Shown here one piece after another: positions 32,895 through 45,660 of a stretch of 64,000 bases of DNA. The first letter of the stretch is position 1; the number at the start of each line of letters is the position of its first letter. Position numbers and translations under genes: made by a program. The notes under the pieces were generated by a model. That model had not been told where the DNA came from. It searched no databases and saw only the letters and a program-made list of their open reading frames with translations. Origin of the DNA: Narthecium ossifragum (Eukaryota > Streptophyta > Magnoliopsida > Dioscoreales > Nartheciaceae); assembly GCA_963920575.1 (NCBI GenBank), contig OY986974.1, positions 3,547,275-3,611,274 of the forward strand, given 5' to 3'.

Positions 32895-33535
32895 TGATGA
32901 TGTGCTTATTATATATTTGAGGTGATTTAATTGCCGCAGCGAGTTCGCGGACTTGTTTGATGAGCAGCGCTTCAAGAAGACGCTCAAGGATGATGTGGTG
33001 GTGGTGTCGTCGGTGCCGGCGACGCACCTTCAGGAGCGGAAGATCAAAAGCCAGGCGATGCCGTTCAACAGTAACAAGGATTGGATTCGTGCACATTATT
33101 CTCACAAGGTTAGTAATATTGCAGTCTTCCCTGTCGTCTTCGCCATGAACCACCGCTGAGCCCCTCTATCTTCACCTCTCTAGTTCTCTCTCTCCTCATC
33201 ACGTGCTGTCACGTGTAAATACCGTGAACCGGACTAACGCTGTCTGGGGTCATGGTAGTAAATCACGCAGTCATTTAAAATGTAGGATAGTAAACTACAT
33301 TTTCAAAAATACAGGGTAGTAGATTGTCATTACCCTAAACTAGAGGGTATCAAAATGTCATTACCCCTTATTAATATACCAAGTTACGTCTTCATTGACA
33401 AGATTAAAAAAATGAAATGCCACCCCAGCGTGACGCTGACGTGGCCAAACCAGACATACTTTCGTCAATACTTTCTTCAAAGACATATTATAATAATAAT
33501 TTATTAAAATAATATTATTGAAAAAAATTAACTGA

Positions 33536-35835
<2,300 letters not shown>

Positions 35836-37194
35836 TAATGTTGCGTCAAACACTTATTCTACGTTCCAAGGAAAAGCAATCAGCAGCAATGCCTCAAGCA
35901 ACCATTCATAAGATGTATCAAACTGATATAGTTGCTGTTTGTTATTGAAAGCCAAAGATTAACGTGGCCAGAGTGCTATTCTATTTGATTTCTACTTCTT
36001 GCCTCTCGTGTCTTTACCATCTTTGTAGCCATGCGCACCAAGCTTCCAAAGCTCTTCCTTCTCCTAAACCTGAATTTGCTTGACTTCTGATTTGCTTGTC
36101 CTGCAGGAAATATAAGCACATAAATGAGTCATAAAGGGCCAATTTATGGCCCCTTGATGCAGACATACATGCTTGTGATTCTGTATTTCCATAGTGCTGC
36201 ATTATTCAATGCACCAAACAATCCCTTATTAGATTTTGATCTGGATGGATGGTTGCAGGAGATTTGAAATGGATTGTGGGAGATCTGGAAATATATCAAG
36301 TGTCTCGGGTATTGGATCGGGACGGGACGGGTTTAGGGCCGCGCCCATGTACACGGGCCTGGTTTTTTTTTTTTTAATTAATTACTTCTTCTATAATTTA
36401 AGCACATAACAATTCATAGAAAATTCATAAAAATCAGAAAATTGCAGAAAAATTATCTTTATTTTCAAGATTTCTTTTCAAATACATTGCATATTTAGAA
36501 GAGGTATTGCATCACAATAGGATGGGCTCATCTTAACTAGGTTGGCATCTACCCACCTAAAAATAGAGTGAATGATCTATTTAATAGCGTACGTCTCAAG
36601 AACAATTTATAAAATTGTCCTCAAAATCAAACGGTTTAAGGATGTTATTTGAGTGCAAATCGGGTATAAATAACAATTGATGAAAGTGCTCTTATAATAT
36701 GACTGTTTATAACCGTTTATTAAAGGCAAAATAATTATTATGTATGACATTTTGAAACAACAAAAGGGAAATCAGGAACGCCGGACAAAATTACCTCAAA
36801 AAATGGCTGTCTTCTTATGTTTTTTTTTATGACAAAACGATCATTATAGATGACATTTAGAAGGGAAAAAAAATCCAAACGCCAATAGGCTCAATTAATA
36901 AATAAATAAAAGAGTTGTTGCAAATACCCCTGTGTTACAGCTAAATTGCAAAAAAATCAATGCCTTATAGATATTTATTTGCATTTTGGTCCCCTCTTAA
37001 TGGTTTTCTTTGCAAAAAGCTCGCTGCCATCAATTTTCTTTTTAATAAATTAAAATTGATTTTATTTATTTTAACTCACTCAAGAATAATGACAAATTTG
37101 ATATTGATTAAATTTCCTCATTGGATCTCCATTGTTAGATTAACCAAGTCATAAACACACAAAGAGACAATCACCATTTCCCTTATAAAGATAG
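35836..37194. other. ubiquitin-RUB1 3' region and intergenic DNA
   Basis: Probably 3' UTR to about 36000. A GC-rich GGGACGGGACGGGTTTAGGG/CCATGTACACGGGCC patch followed by a T-run (36316-36377) looks like the end of an unidentified repeat. The rest is AT-rich without coding potential. Confidence 0.45.
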
Positions 37195-38332
37195 AAGACT
37201 AGGTGGACCTTGTATACATGGGTAACCACCACCCCAACTATTCCTTTTCACATGATTTCATCTCGATCGCATGATATATCTAGACATAACTTGGATTGAG
37301 CATCCTCAGTCTCATGATACAATGCACATCAACCTTATAAGGAGCAATAACGGTTAACCTTCATTAATTCATATCCCCTAAGTTTCTTTATATATATTCT
37401 CTAAGTTTGCTTTATATAAACATGCATTAATTCATATCAACCTAAGTTCTATTAATATTATTTTATGCAATATGCAAAGACTTATATATATTTATTTTAT
37501 ATACCCTAAGTTAGACTTATAATATTTTATTTTATATTTTATTGGCTATGTTTTATGGTGGCAGTGAACAAAAAGCTATGACCAACCTTCGAACCCTGGA
37601 CCACCTACGAGTCAACACAGCCGTCTAACCAGACAAACTACAGGGAGTTTGTTAAAATTTTATATTAATAATAACTAAAAACTGTGCCAGGGGCACAGGT
37701 GAGTACTAGTAATCAACCTTATAAGGAGCAATAACGGTTAACCTGCATTAATTCATATCCCCTAAGTTTCTTTATATATATTCTTTAAGTTTGCTTTATA
37801 TAAACCTGTATTAATTCATATCAACCTAAGTTCTATTAATATTATCTTATGCAATATGCAAAGACTTATATTTATTTTATATACCCTAAGTTAGACTTAT
37901 AATAAAAAGCTATGACCAACTTTCGAACCCTGGACCACCTTCGGGTTAACACATCCATCTAACCAGACAAACTACAGGGAGTTTGTTAAAATTTTATATT
38001 AACAATAACTAAAAACTGTACCAGGGGCACATGTGAGTACTAGTCAACCTTATAAGGAGCAATAACGGTTACAACCGTTTCCCTTATATTAGTTTGTTTA
38101 CATGTATATTTTCCTAAGTTAACTTTATATATTTTTATCATATTCCCTAGGTTAGTTTTAAATATACATCAACCTTATAAGGAGCAATAACGGTTATGCA
38201 TAACCGCCCCCTTATAATGTTAACCTTATATGATATCCATACTAATCCATTAATCAAATTCGGTATTTATAACCGAATCATCCATTAATCTAATGGTTAC
38301 CCTGCCAGGTGGCAGGGGTCCCACCTAGTCTT
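37195..38332. repeat. AT-rich repeat element with AAGACTAGGTGG inverted ends
   Basis: The ends share AAGACTAGGTGG in inverted orientation (37195-37206 and 38321-38332), each followed inward by a GGGTAACCA block. The interior holds two long direct copies (37330-37707 and 37714-38043; the second lacks ~45 bp) and two partial copies. The sequence CAACCTTATAAGGAGCAATA begins at 37330, 37714, 38045 and 38170. Each long copy contains, on the minus strand, GGTCCAGGGTTCGAA, which resembles a tRNA-type B box. No clear target duplication and no protein, so the class is undetermined. Confidence 0.6.
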
Positions 38333-38535
38333 ATATAATAGAATATCGTAAATGATCATTTATTTCTTTTCATCTTTTATAGTTATTCCAACTCACTCCA
38401 AAATAATTATCAAATTATCCGGAGTTAAAAATCGGAATGGATGGAAAGAAGATTACAGCAGGAAAATTTATATTATTAAGTTATTTTATAACAAAAAATT
38501 CTAAAAGTTTTCATTTGTCATGTGGAAAATTATCC

Positions 38536-38543
38536 TATAAATA
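38536..38543 (+). promoter_or_regulatory. TATA box of the prolyl 4-hydroxylase gene
   Basis: TATAAATA, 190 bp before the chosen ATG. It lies inside the upstream extension of the open frame, which argues against a start before it. Confidence 0.5.
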
Positions 38544-38725
38544 GTTTCCTAATGTACCAAATAGCCGAGGCGGAGTTTGGTCTTGGTCCCACTCTCTGCC
38601 TCGAAAGTCGAAACTGGCATCCTGTTTCCCGCCTGTGGTTTTCTAGAAACATCGAACCCCTCCGATCTGTGGGTCTTGGCTTCCTCTTCTCCCTCCGGCC
38701 ACCGCGTGTATTCGCCGTGGGCCCC

Positions 38726-41700
38726 ATGAAGGGAGGCAAGGGGAGGATAAAGGTGGGGCTCTCCGCCGTGTTCCTTTCCTCCGCCCTATTCTTCTTCGCC
38801 GGCTTCTACGGATCCGTCCTCTTTTCCGGCGTATGTTCCGAATCCGCACCCGGTTGGTTTTAGGATCGGGTCTTATCGGAGCCGATGGGGCCTGACTCGA
38901 TTACTTGGCTTGCAGGTTATTCATGGGGATGCTGCGCAACGGGCGAGGCTGATGGAGGTTTCGGATTCGGCCTCAGATCTACCCGCGATGCCGCACGGGG
39001 AGACTGGAGAGGCTATTCCCTCGTCTATCTCTTTCCAGGTACGCCGATTCTTGGACATGAATGGGCTTTTGGTTTGTGGCGAGATTCTTACAGGCTCGAC
39101 TATTGTTTTAATTCAATTTTGTTGGTCATCTGCATAGGTTTCAGCTAAAGTTTCCGGATATTATGTTTTAAGTTTTAAAATCTGAGATTGCAAGTCATTT
39201 CCTTCATTAGATTTACCATATTCTTTCATCCGACAGAGGATATAATAAAGAATAAATTTTGCAGCACCAGTTCGTAGAAATTTAGCTAAAGTACAAAATA
39301 CGACTTCTCTTTTCTTTTGATTTTACGGTATAATGAGGTTGTTTTGATTGTTGGCAGTGAGGAAACATCTGTTCCTTGTAGCAAAAGAAAGTTCCGAGTT
39401 CTTTGCTTTTGAGAGTTAGTTTGACGTCATACTTGTGATTATGAAGCAGGTTTTGAGCTGGTTTCCTCGTGCACTATACTTCCCCAAGTTTGCAACACCA
39501 GAACAATGCCAAGCTGTCATAAAAATTGCGAAATCAAATCTTAAGCCATCGTCACTAGCTTTACGGAAGGGAGAAACTGCTGAGAATACCAAAGGAATAA
39601 GAACAAGGTGATCTCTCTGATAATTTTCTCGCAAAATAGGATTTTGCTAGAACTTTCGTTCCATAATTCATGCTTTGTCTTCTCTCAATCAGAGGCTTTT
39701 CCCAGCATAGGGATGTATAGAGGTTGTTTCCAGCTGCATGACCTTCATAGACTCTGCTTCTTTTTTTCTTGGAATATGTTGTCAAGCCTAACTAAGTGTG
39801 CGAATGTTTGAGGCAGACAAGTTTCTTCCCTGCTTGCTTCCTCTATGCTGAAGATGTATATTCAGCTAATTCTTTCATGGTCTTCTAGTTCATATTATTA
39901 CTGAGAGTCTACTGTCCGCAGACTCTGTACTTGGACCATAAGAGCAGAAGCAGTGAACTGTTGATACGTATGGTGTAAACATGCCTTTTTGTTAATGCCA
40001 TCATGCTTTTAATATTCCTAAAGATCCATAGATTTACTGATACTAGTTTGTCTATTATAGATTAGTGAAAAGTCCGTCTGCATCTACATTTTCTTTTTTT
40101 AATATTCTTGATCATCCTAGAGTTACGAGGGAGTTAAATGGACTTGTGAAAAATTCATTAATTAAGAAAACAGAACTCTTATTACTATGTTTCAAGAATC
40201 AGGTTGCCTACTCTTCACAGTTGTGACATCTGTTCCTTAGCTCCTTTCTGCACCAACCATCAGTTGGGGAAGAAAGGAGTATTTTTCTCCCCAATATTGC
40301 AAAAACATTAGAGTACACGGCTTATTGTTTCAATATCTTTTGGAAAACTGATGATTGATAATACTTGCCAACAGTTCGGGAACGTTCATAAGTGCGTCCG
40401 AAGATCCAACTGGAACTTTGGACCAGATTGAGGAAAAGATTGCAAGGGTTACCATGATACCCACGGAGCATGGTGAGGTATGTGGCTTGGAAATTTGTCG
40501 ATCTAGTATGCATTCTATGTATTTGGAGTTGCATAATTATCAGAAGAGCCTAGAAAGTTATTTAGAGCATGTTCATTTAGAAACTACTCAGCTTTAGGTG
40601 ATGTCCAGGCGTAATCCATCACAATCATGTGAAGCTACATTTATTTGTTAAAACTAAGATTATCAGATTCAGCATCTAAAAAATGATGGAATCTGCTGTC
40701 ACGTAGTTCCTATATATCCTAATGAGTGATTTACTTCAGAGTGGCATCTGTGATCAGTGCATCTTGTGCTAGTTAATGAAGCAGTATAATCTAGAGATAT
40801 GATAGTACATTGACCTTGAAATTTGAATAACAATAAGCATATAACCATCTAATAAAAGCCAAGAATATAATGCCATGGCTCGTACCGTGCCAGCCAACTC
40901 GTGGCACGGTACATGCTGCGGCATGAATTGTGCCTGTCCTGTCTGCATGCCACTCTGTGCCTGGTGGCATGCATGTAGGATACCTAGCATGGATTTGACA
41001 TGCCTTGGCATGGGCTTGGTGTTTTCCACCCTTATTTGATCATAAACCCTAAAAAATAAGGTAAATATCATTTTGTGCATCAAAGCGTAGCAAGGGTTTT
41101 AGCCTGGAAATTTCAGTGTCAGTTACAAACAGTGTACATGTAGTTCCTAGTTATATTTGGATAATCCAAATATGAGGTCTATTTCTATCCCACTATATTA
41201 CAAGACCAGGAGGCAGGAATAATTATTTTGATAAATGCCACAATTGGCAAATAGTAAACAATCATTAATGTAAAAGAAATTTAACATGGAGATAACGAAA
41301 ACTTGAAACACATAGATATCAATTGGCACGGTTTGGCACAAGCCAGCACAAATCTGAAACAATATTTCGGGTGTATCATAATACCCACCATGTTTCGTGC
41401 TGGCAACCTGGCGGTGAGATGTGTGTCAGTCAAAAATTTGATCATTGGTATGAACATTCAGCCCTTGCATTGATGATGGTACATCTTAGTTTATGATTTA
41501 GGACTTGTGCTTTACATATCTTAACCGGTAAACGATAAAATCAGGTTGACAGCGTCTTTCATCGAAACACAACCTACCAATGAGAGTGTGTTAGAATGTC
41601 CATACATTTGTTGTAGCTTGACAGCAAGCATTTTAGGATGCTCCAATTCTGTGACAACTTTGAAGCCTCCATTTATTTTTTTTGGCAATTTTAGGTTTCT

Positions 41701-44627
41701 GGCATTTAGCCTTAACTCATATGATTGTTTCTTTTATGCTGCATTTTTTGAACTAGTAAGATTCTTTATTTCAGGGAATTTAAAATTGTCTCAGTGATGT
41801 TTGGGGATAACGCCATGTTGCAGGCATTCAATGTCCTTCGTTATGAGATTGGACAGAAGTATGCTTCTCATTACGATGCGTTCAATCCAGCGGAATATGG
41901 GCCACAAAAAAGCCAAAGGGTAAATACTCTGACATCATTCATCTCCCTTTCGTAAGATGTAATCTTGTTATTGCCTCTAGAAGCAGTTCCATGACACATA
42001 ATTTAGTGTTACTTGTTTTGTGCAATTGCTATATGCAAAGTAACCATGTTCGAGTGCTTAGTTCCAATCTATATGTTGCTAGATTTCCATGGTTATGTTT
42101 CAGCCAAACTCATCTAAGCCCTATGACCTTATGCGGTGCATTTGCTCCTATTATCATGACTAGGATTGTGTCCCAGTTTTGCTTAAATCCTGTATGCTGG
42201 CAACTTTAAAAGTCTCAAATTTTGGATTCTGTCTTCCAAACTTTATCAGTGTGATGAAAGTATTGTTTTAACAAGCTCACTGGGCGATTTCTAAGCTTAA
42301 TTTTGCTCATCTTTAAGAATATTGCACCTTGTGAACCATTAGTGCAGTAACTCACAAATTGACCAAAATTGCAGCCAGAATTTACTCGAACCTCGAGTTT
42401 TGTTGCTCAAAAGGTCCTTTCTGTGAACTCGCTATTCCAAAGTTTGGTATGCCGAAGTGTAGTTTTATATTGGACCATTTGTACATCAGTTTTATAATCC
42501 TATTGTTGATTCATGTTGGTCAATCTTCTTGCATTATGCAATGTCATTTTCCAATATGGCCAGGGCAAGTTATGGCATCTCTTTTTCATTGAGCAACTTA
42601 TAGAGCACTCATAATAGTTGAGGTTCATTCCACCTGCCGGACGCTCCTTTTTGCTACCAAGCCTTCTTCGCCATCCATTCTTACTACATTCAAGTTTTCT
42701 TGATTCTTAGGTACAACAATCATCCCATCATCTGATTATTTGTTCAAAAAAAATCTGAGATCCTTCCCTTCTCTTACCTTTCAGCGCAAACAAAACTTGC
42801 TTAGATCAATGTGGCCTTCTTTATTCTTGGGTGTGCGTGCCTATCGACTTCAAGCTGGACTTTGCTAGAAATTACTACGTCGCCTTCTATTGGTACCAGT
42901 CCTCAATTTCTTCTTGTGAACCTTTTTTTTCTTTGCTTTCCCTCATAGCTTTCTCATCAAGTTACATGCTTATCTTTGCCATGCTCAATTATCCTTCGAG
43001 GCTTTTTGGAAATAAGGAAAAAGGCAGTTCTTTTAAATCATTGAAAACTCTAGATACATACATTCTGCTGTGTTGCTTTTGTTTTGTCACCTTTATATTT
43101 GTTTCTTCTTGAAGTTTGGGATGCAAAGATTTCTCTTGAGCTCACTGGTGGATTTGGATATGGACCTATTTGTCGGGGCAATAGTTCAAATATTCATCCA
43201 AACCTCTGTCACTATACATCTCTGCGCCTTTGACTATTGTTTTTAACATTGCACATTGATTTGATCTCCTTTTTTATGTTTTCCAATCATAAATGTGTTT
43301 TGATTCCATCACTGCTCAACTTGCATAACACAATTGTACAGGTGGCTACTTTATTGTTGTACTTATCAGATGTTGTTGAAGGAGGAGAAACCATGTTTCC
43401 CTTTGAGGTAAGCAGGACGGATGATGTTGTTGACATATTTTCTCTAAATCTATACTGAAGGGAACTTGACTGATGCACAGGCTTTTCAAAATATTGATAG
43501 CAACTATGATTATGAGAAGTGTATTGGTTTGAAGGTGAAGCCTCGCCAAGGGGATGGTCTTTTATTCTATTCAACATTCACAAATGGTTCAATTGATCCT
43601 GTAAGTACTTCATAGTTTTCTTTCCGGTTAATCTTCACCTAAGAATAAGTTTTTGGCTTTGAGAATTTTCGTTTAGTATTGCCTTCAATGATATTTTTTT
43701 GATCTAATAGAATGGCGTTATGAGTCACTTGTATGTGACAGTGGTTACAGTAATTTAAAAAATTTAAGATAGTAATTTTGAGTTGATGCTTGTGCACTGT
43801 ACAACATAGTCGATTATTTTGAAATTTGGACTAGTTGCATTACAAGATTTTATGTTTCCAATTTCTTTTATTCTAGGGACCTATTTGGTAAGTTAACTCT
43901 GCTATCTGCCTCCTTTTATAGAAAGTGGCGTGTACTCAATGTCATGGAACAGAAGAGCATCGTCCAAGCACATAATGCTGATATACTCATTACTCATCCT
44001 TTAGTTAATCTGAATTTGTTTCACATGCAGCTATGAATCTTGAAATTGCCCAGGCCCACCTTGACATGCGTGCATGCTTACACCACCCTCACCCACTCAT
44101 CTAGGATTCTAGGTTGAAAAACCTGAAAATCAGCATATTTGCTGTGGAGTGTCTATCACATTCTAAAACATAAAAGGAGCATCTTAACCTCTTGCCAAAA
44201 TGGCTAAATTGTGCTTCGTATCCAAAATCAAGGCATTTTGTTAACATGACTATCGAGATGCCTACCGAGTTTCTGAACCTTCTAATGCATGATGAAGGAA
44301 AATGTCAAGTTGTTTGGAGATGAAAGCGCAACTTGTTTGCCCCTTTTTTAAGAGCATTTGGATGGTTATAACTTGTAAGATGATGTAATATCTGGGATAT
44401 ATGTTGCCTATTTGATGGTATCTAAACTGACTCTCTCACTCCCATCTCTTAACGCATTTAATAGTGAAAACCGAATTAGAAAGTAGTTGATACTTCAAAT
44501 GATTGTCTTGAATGATCGGATACTGTTTCTTATGCAGACTTCCCTTCATGGAAGTTGTCCAGTAATTAGAGGGGAGAAGTGGGTAGCAACGAAGTGGCTC
44601 AGAGATCAACCTCAAGATAATTTATGA
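38726..44627 (+). CDS. prolyl 4-hydroxylase alpha subunit-like (286 aa)
   Basis: Eight exons: 38726-38830, 38916-39038, 39450-39607, 40375-40477, 41824-41919, 43342-43407, 43481-43600 and 44538-44627; phases match throughout. The N-terminus is a type II anchor (basic, then VGLSAVFLSSALFFFAGFYG). The 2-oxoglutarate/Fe(II) dioxygenase domain has the iron ligands in YASHYDAF (H-x-D) and in SLHGSCPVIRGEKWVATKW (distal H, with K binding 2-oxoglutarate). GIRTSSGTFISASED and SDVVEGGETMFP are also typical. It would hydroxylate peptidyl-proline in cell-wall extensins and arabinogalactan proteins in the ER/Golgi. No C-terminal ShK domain, so it belongs to the short class. Start chosen because the TATA box lies between this ATG and the upstream frame. 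Confidence 0.93.
40790..41450. repeat. unidentified repeat-like sequence in P4H intron 4
   Basis: Contains GTACCGTGCC and GGCACGGTAC as inverted partners (40883-40912) and many GGCATG/TGGCAC words, unlike the AT-rich intron around it. A second GGCACGGTTTGGCAC patch lies near 41325. Ends could not be defined. Confidence 0.35.
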
Positions 44628-45611
44628 CGGACAGAGCTAAGGTTTTACTCATTTGTAAATTTTTCTTTGTTTAATTTGATATGCTCAATGTATGGAACTC
44701 TCTTGAGTGAGGGAGTTAAAAAAAGTTTGATGACTTAATCTCCCCAGCTGATCGTGGGAGTACAATACTCAATGATACTGGAAAAAGACTGATGTGTCCA
44801 CCGGAATAACTCTGTTCGTGAGTGGCACTGGTGTAGTTTCTTCTTCTTAACCCGTTAAATCTTGTAGTTTTGGTTCGAGCTTAAGGTAAGGGACCAACCA
44901 GAATCAGGCCCCACCCAATCCCAAAGGGCCAAAACCACAACTCCACCAAAGAAAGTGGTTGAATGAGTGGTTGGTATTTTGACTGAATATAGATATGGTT
45001 CTCACCTTTCTGGATGGACTCGTCACTCGTGGGATGTTATTGATTGCTGCGATGGTAGTAGATGTGCTGTTTGATTATACTATTCAATGGTCCATTATCG
45101 AATCTACCAGTTCGGGGGCTGGCTCAACTCAAGTGACCAAAAAAAAAAAAAACAAAGAAAAAAAGAAGAAGAAAAGAAGAAGAAGAGAGTTCAAACATCA
45201 AACGTGTTAACATCCGTATCAGTGGTGGACTTTTAAAAAGTTAAAAGTATGGTTGTTGGAGTGGTATGTATGATACCAATTACCAAAAGAGAGAGTCCTG
45301 TGTCAAGCAATTCATCAATGCGAAGGCCAAACAGGGACTCACGGTGAGTGTACGCCAGCTTGGCTATTCCTAATAAGCGGTCCAGATTCAAAGAAGGTGA
45401 TAAAAATCCAACTTTTAATTAGGGCATCCAGAAGCTTCCCTGATACCCGAGTTAAAAACTTAAAACCCCTTCCGTGTCCGATTGGCTGAGAGAGGAGAAG
45501 CCATCCAACGCAAGCTCTCTTCCTCCTCCAAGAACACACGCTCTCTCTCGCCGCCTTCGATCTCCTCCCAATCTCCTACTATTTCCACGCTAGGAGAACC
45601 GAGAAGAGAAG

Positions 45612-45612
<1 letters not shown>
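44628..45612. other. intergenic between P4H and the At2g23090-like gene
   Basis: P4H 3' UTR, then a poly-A/AAG purine tract (45138-45190) and the promoter and leader of the next gene. No frame of interest. Confidence 0.5.

Positions 45613-45656
<44 letters not shown>
45613..45656 (+). repeat. (GA)n tract next to a start codon
   Basis: An almost pure GA dinucleotide run of 44 bp ends at the ATG (45657), so it forms the end of the 5' leader. GA/CT tracts in leaders and promoters are bound by BBR/BPC GAGA factors in plants. Confidence 0.8.

Positions 45657-45660
<4 letters not shown>

Larger units (their letters stand above)
29640..33107 (+). pseudogene. captured O-fucosyltransferase fragment (two exons)
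   Basis: Exon a (about 29640-29958) encodes a recognisable O-FucT/DUF246 stretch: RRYMMATVSGGLNHQRNQII then DAVVVARILGAVLVL, then after a small frameshift PVLQVNQVWGDE. Exon b (32939-33107) continues with SEFADLFDEQRFKKTLKDDV, VSSVPATHL and NKDWIRAHYSHK, ending at a normal donor (AAG/GTTAGT). The intron between them is retained and now contains the Copia element at 30033-32894. Capture of exon plus intron means DNA-level acquisition, as in Pack-MULEs. The N-terminal membrane anchor and most of the catalytic domain are missing, so no enzyme can be made. Confidence 0.8.
29206..33367. mobile_element. Pack-MULE with O-fucosyltransferase fragment
   Basis: Inverted termini of about 200 bp: the left starts GGGATAATGACATTTTGATA, and the right, read in reverse, starts GGGGTAATGACATTTTGATA. 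Both go on through CTACCCTGTATTTTTG, GTTAGTCCGGTTCACGG and CACGTGATGAGG. A 9-bp target duplication TTATTAATA lies at 29197-29205 and 33368-33376. This is a textbook Mutator-type signature. The interior has no transposase but holds two exons and the intron of a host gene, so it is a Pack-MULE. It inserted into the right arm of the older element at 25394-33532 and was itself later hit by the Copia element at 30033-32894. Confidence 0.9.
25394..33532. mobile_element. Mutator-like element carrying a plant mobile domain gene
   Basis: Long inverted termini: the left one begins at 25394, and the right one is 33532 back to 33377, continuing at 29205 because a later insertion splits it. The arms match for about 280 bp, including TTTTTTCAATAATATTATTT, GAAGAAAGTATTGACGAAAG and ACGTAAC/GTTACGT blocks. 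A direct repeat TGAAGTAAAA flanks it (25384-25393 and 33533-33542), the 9-10 bp expected for Mutator-like elements. Removing the nested insertions (26511-28158 and 29206-33367, each with its duplication) leaves about 2.3 kb. No transposase is recognisable; the cargo is a decayed plant mobile domain gene. Confidence 0.82.

Noticed and set aside
38522..38725. Upstream extension of the prolyl 4-hydroxylase frame
   Set aside because: It begins before a TATAAATA box and without a conserved sequence; the ATG at 38726 gives the normal basic, then hydrophobic anchor.
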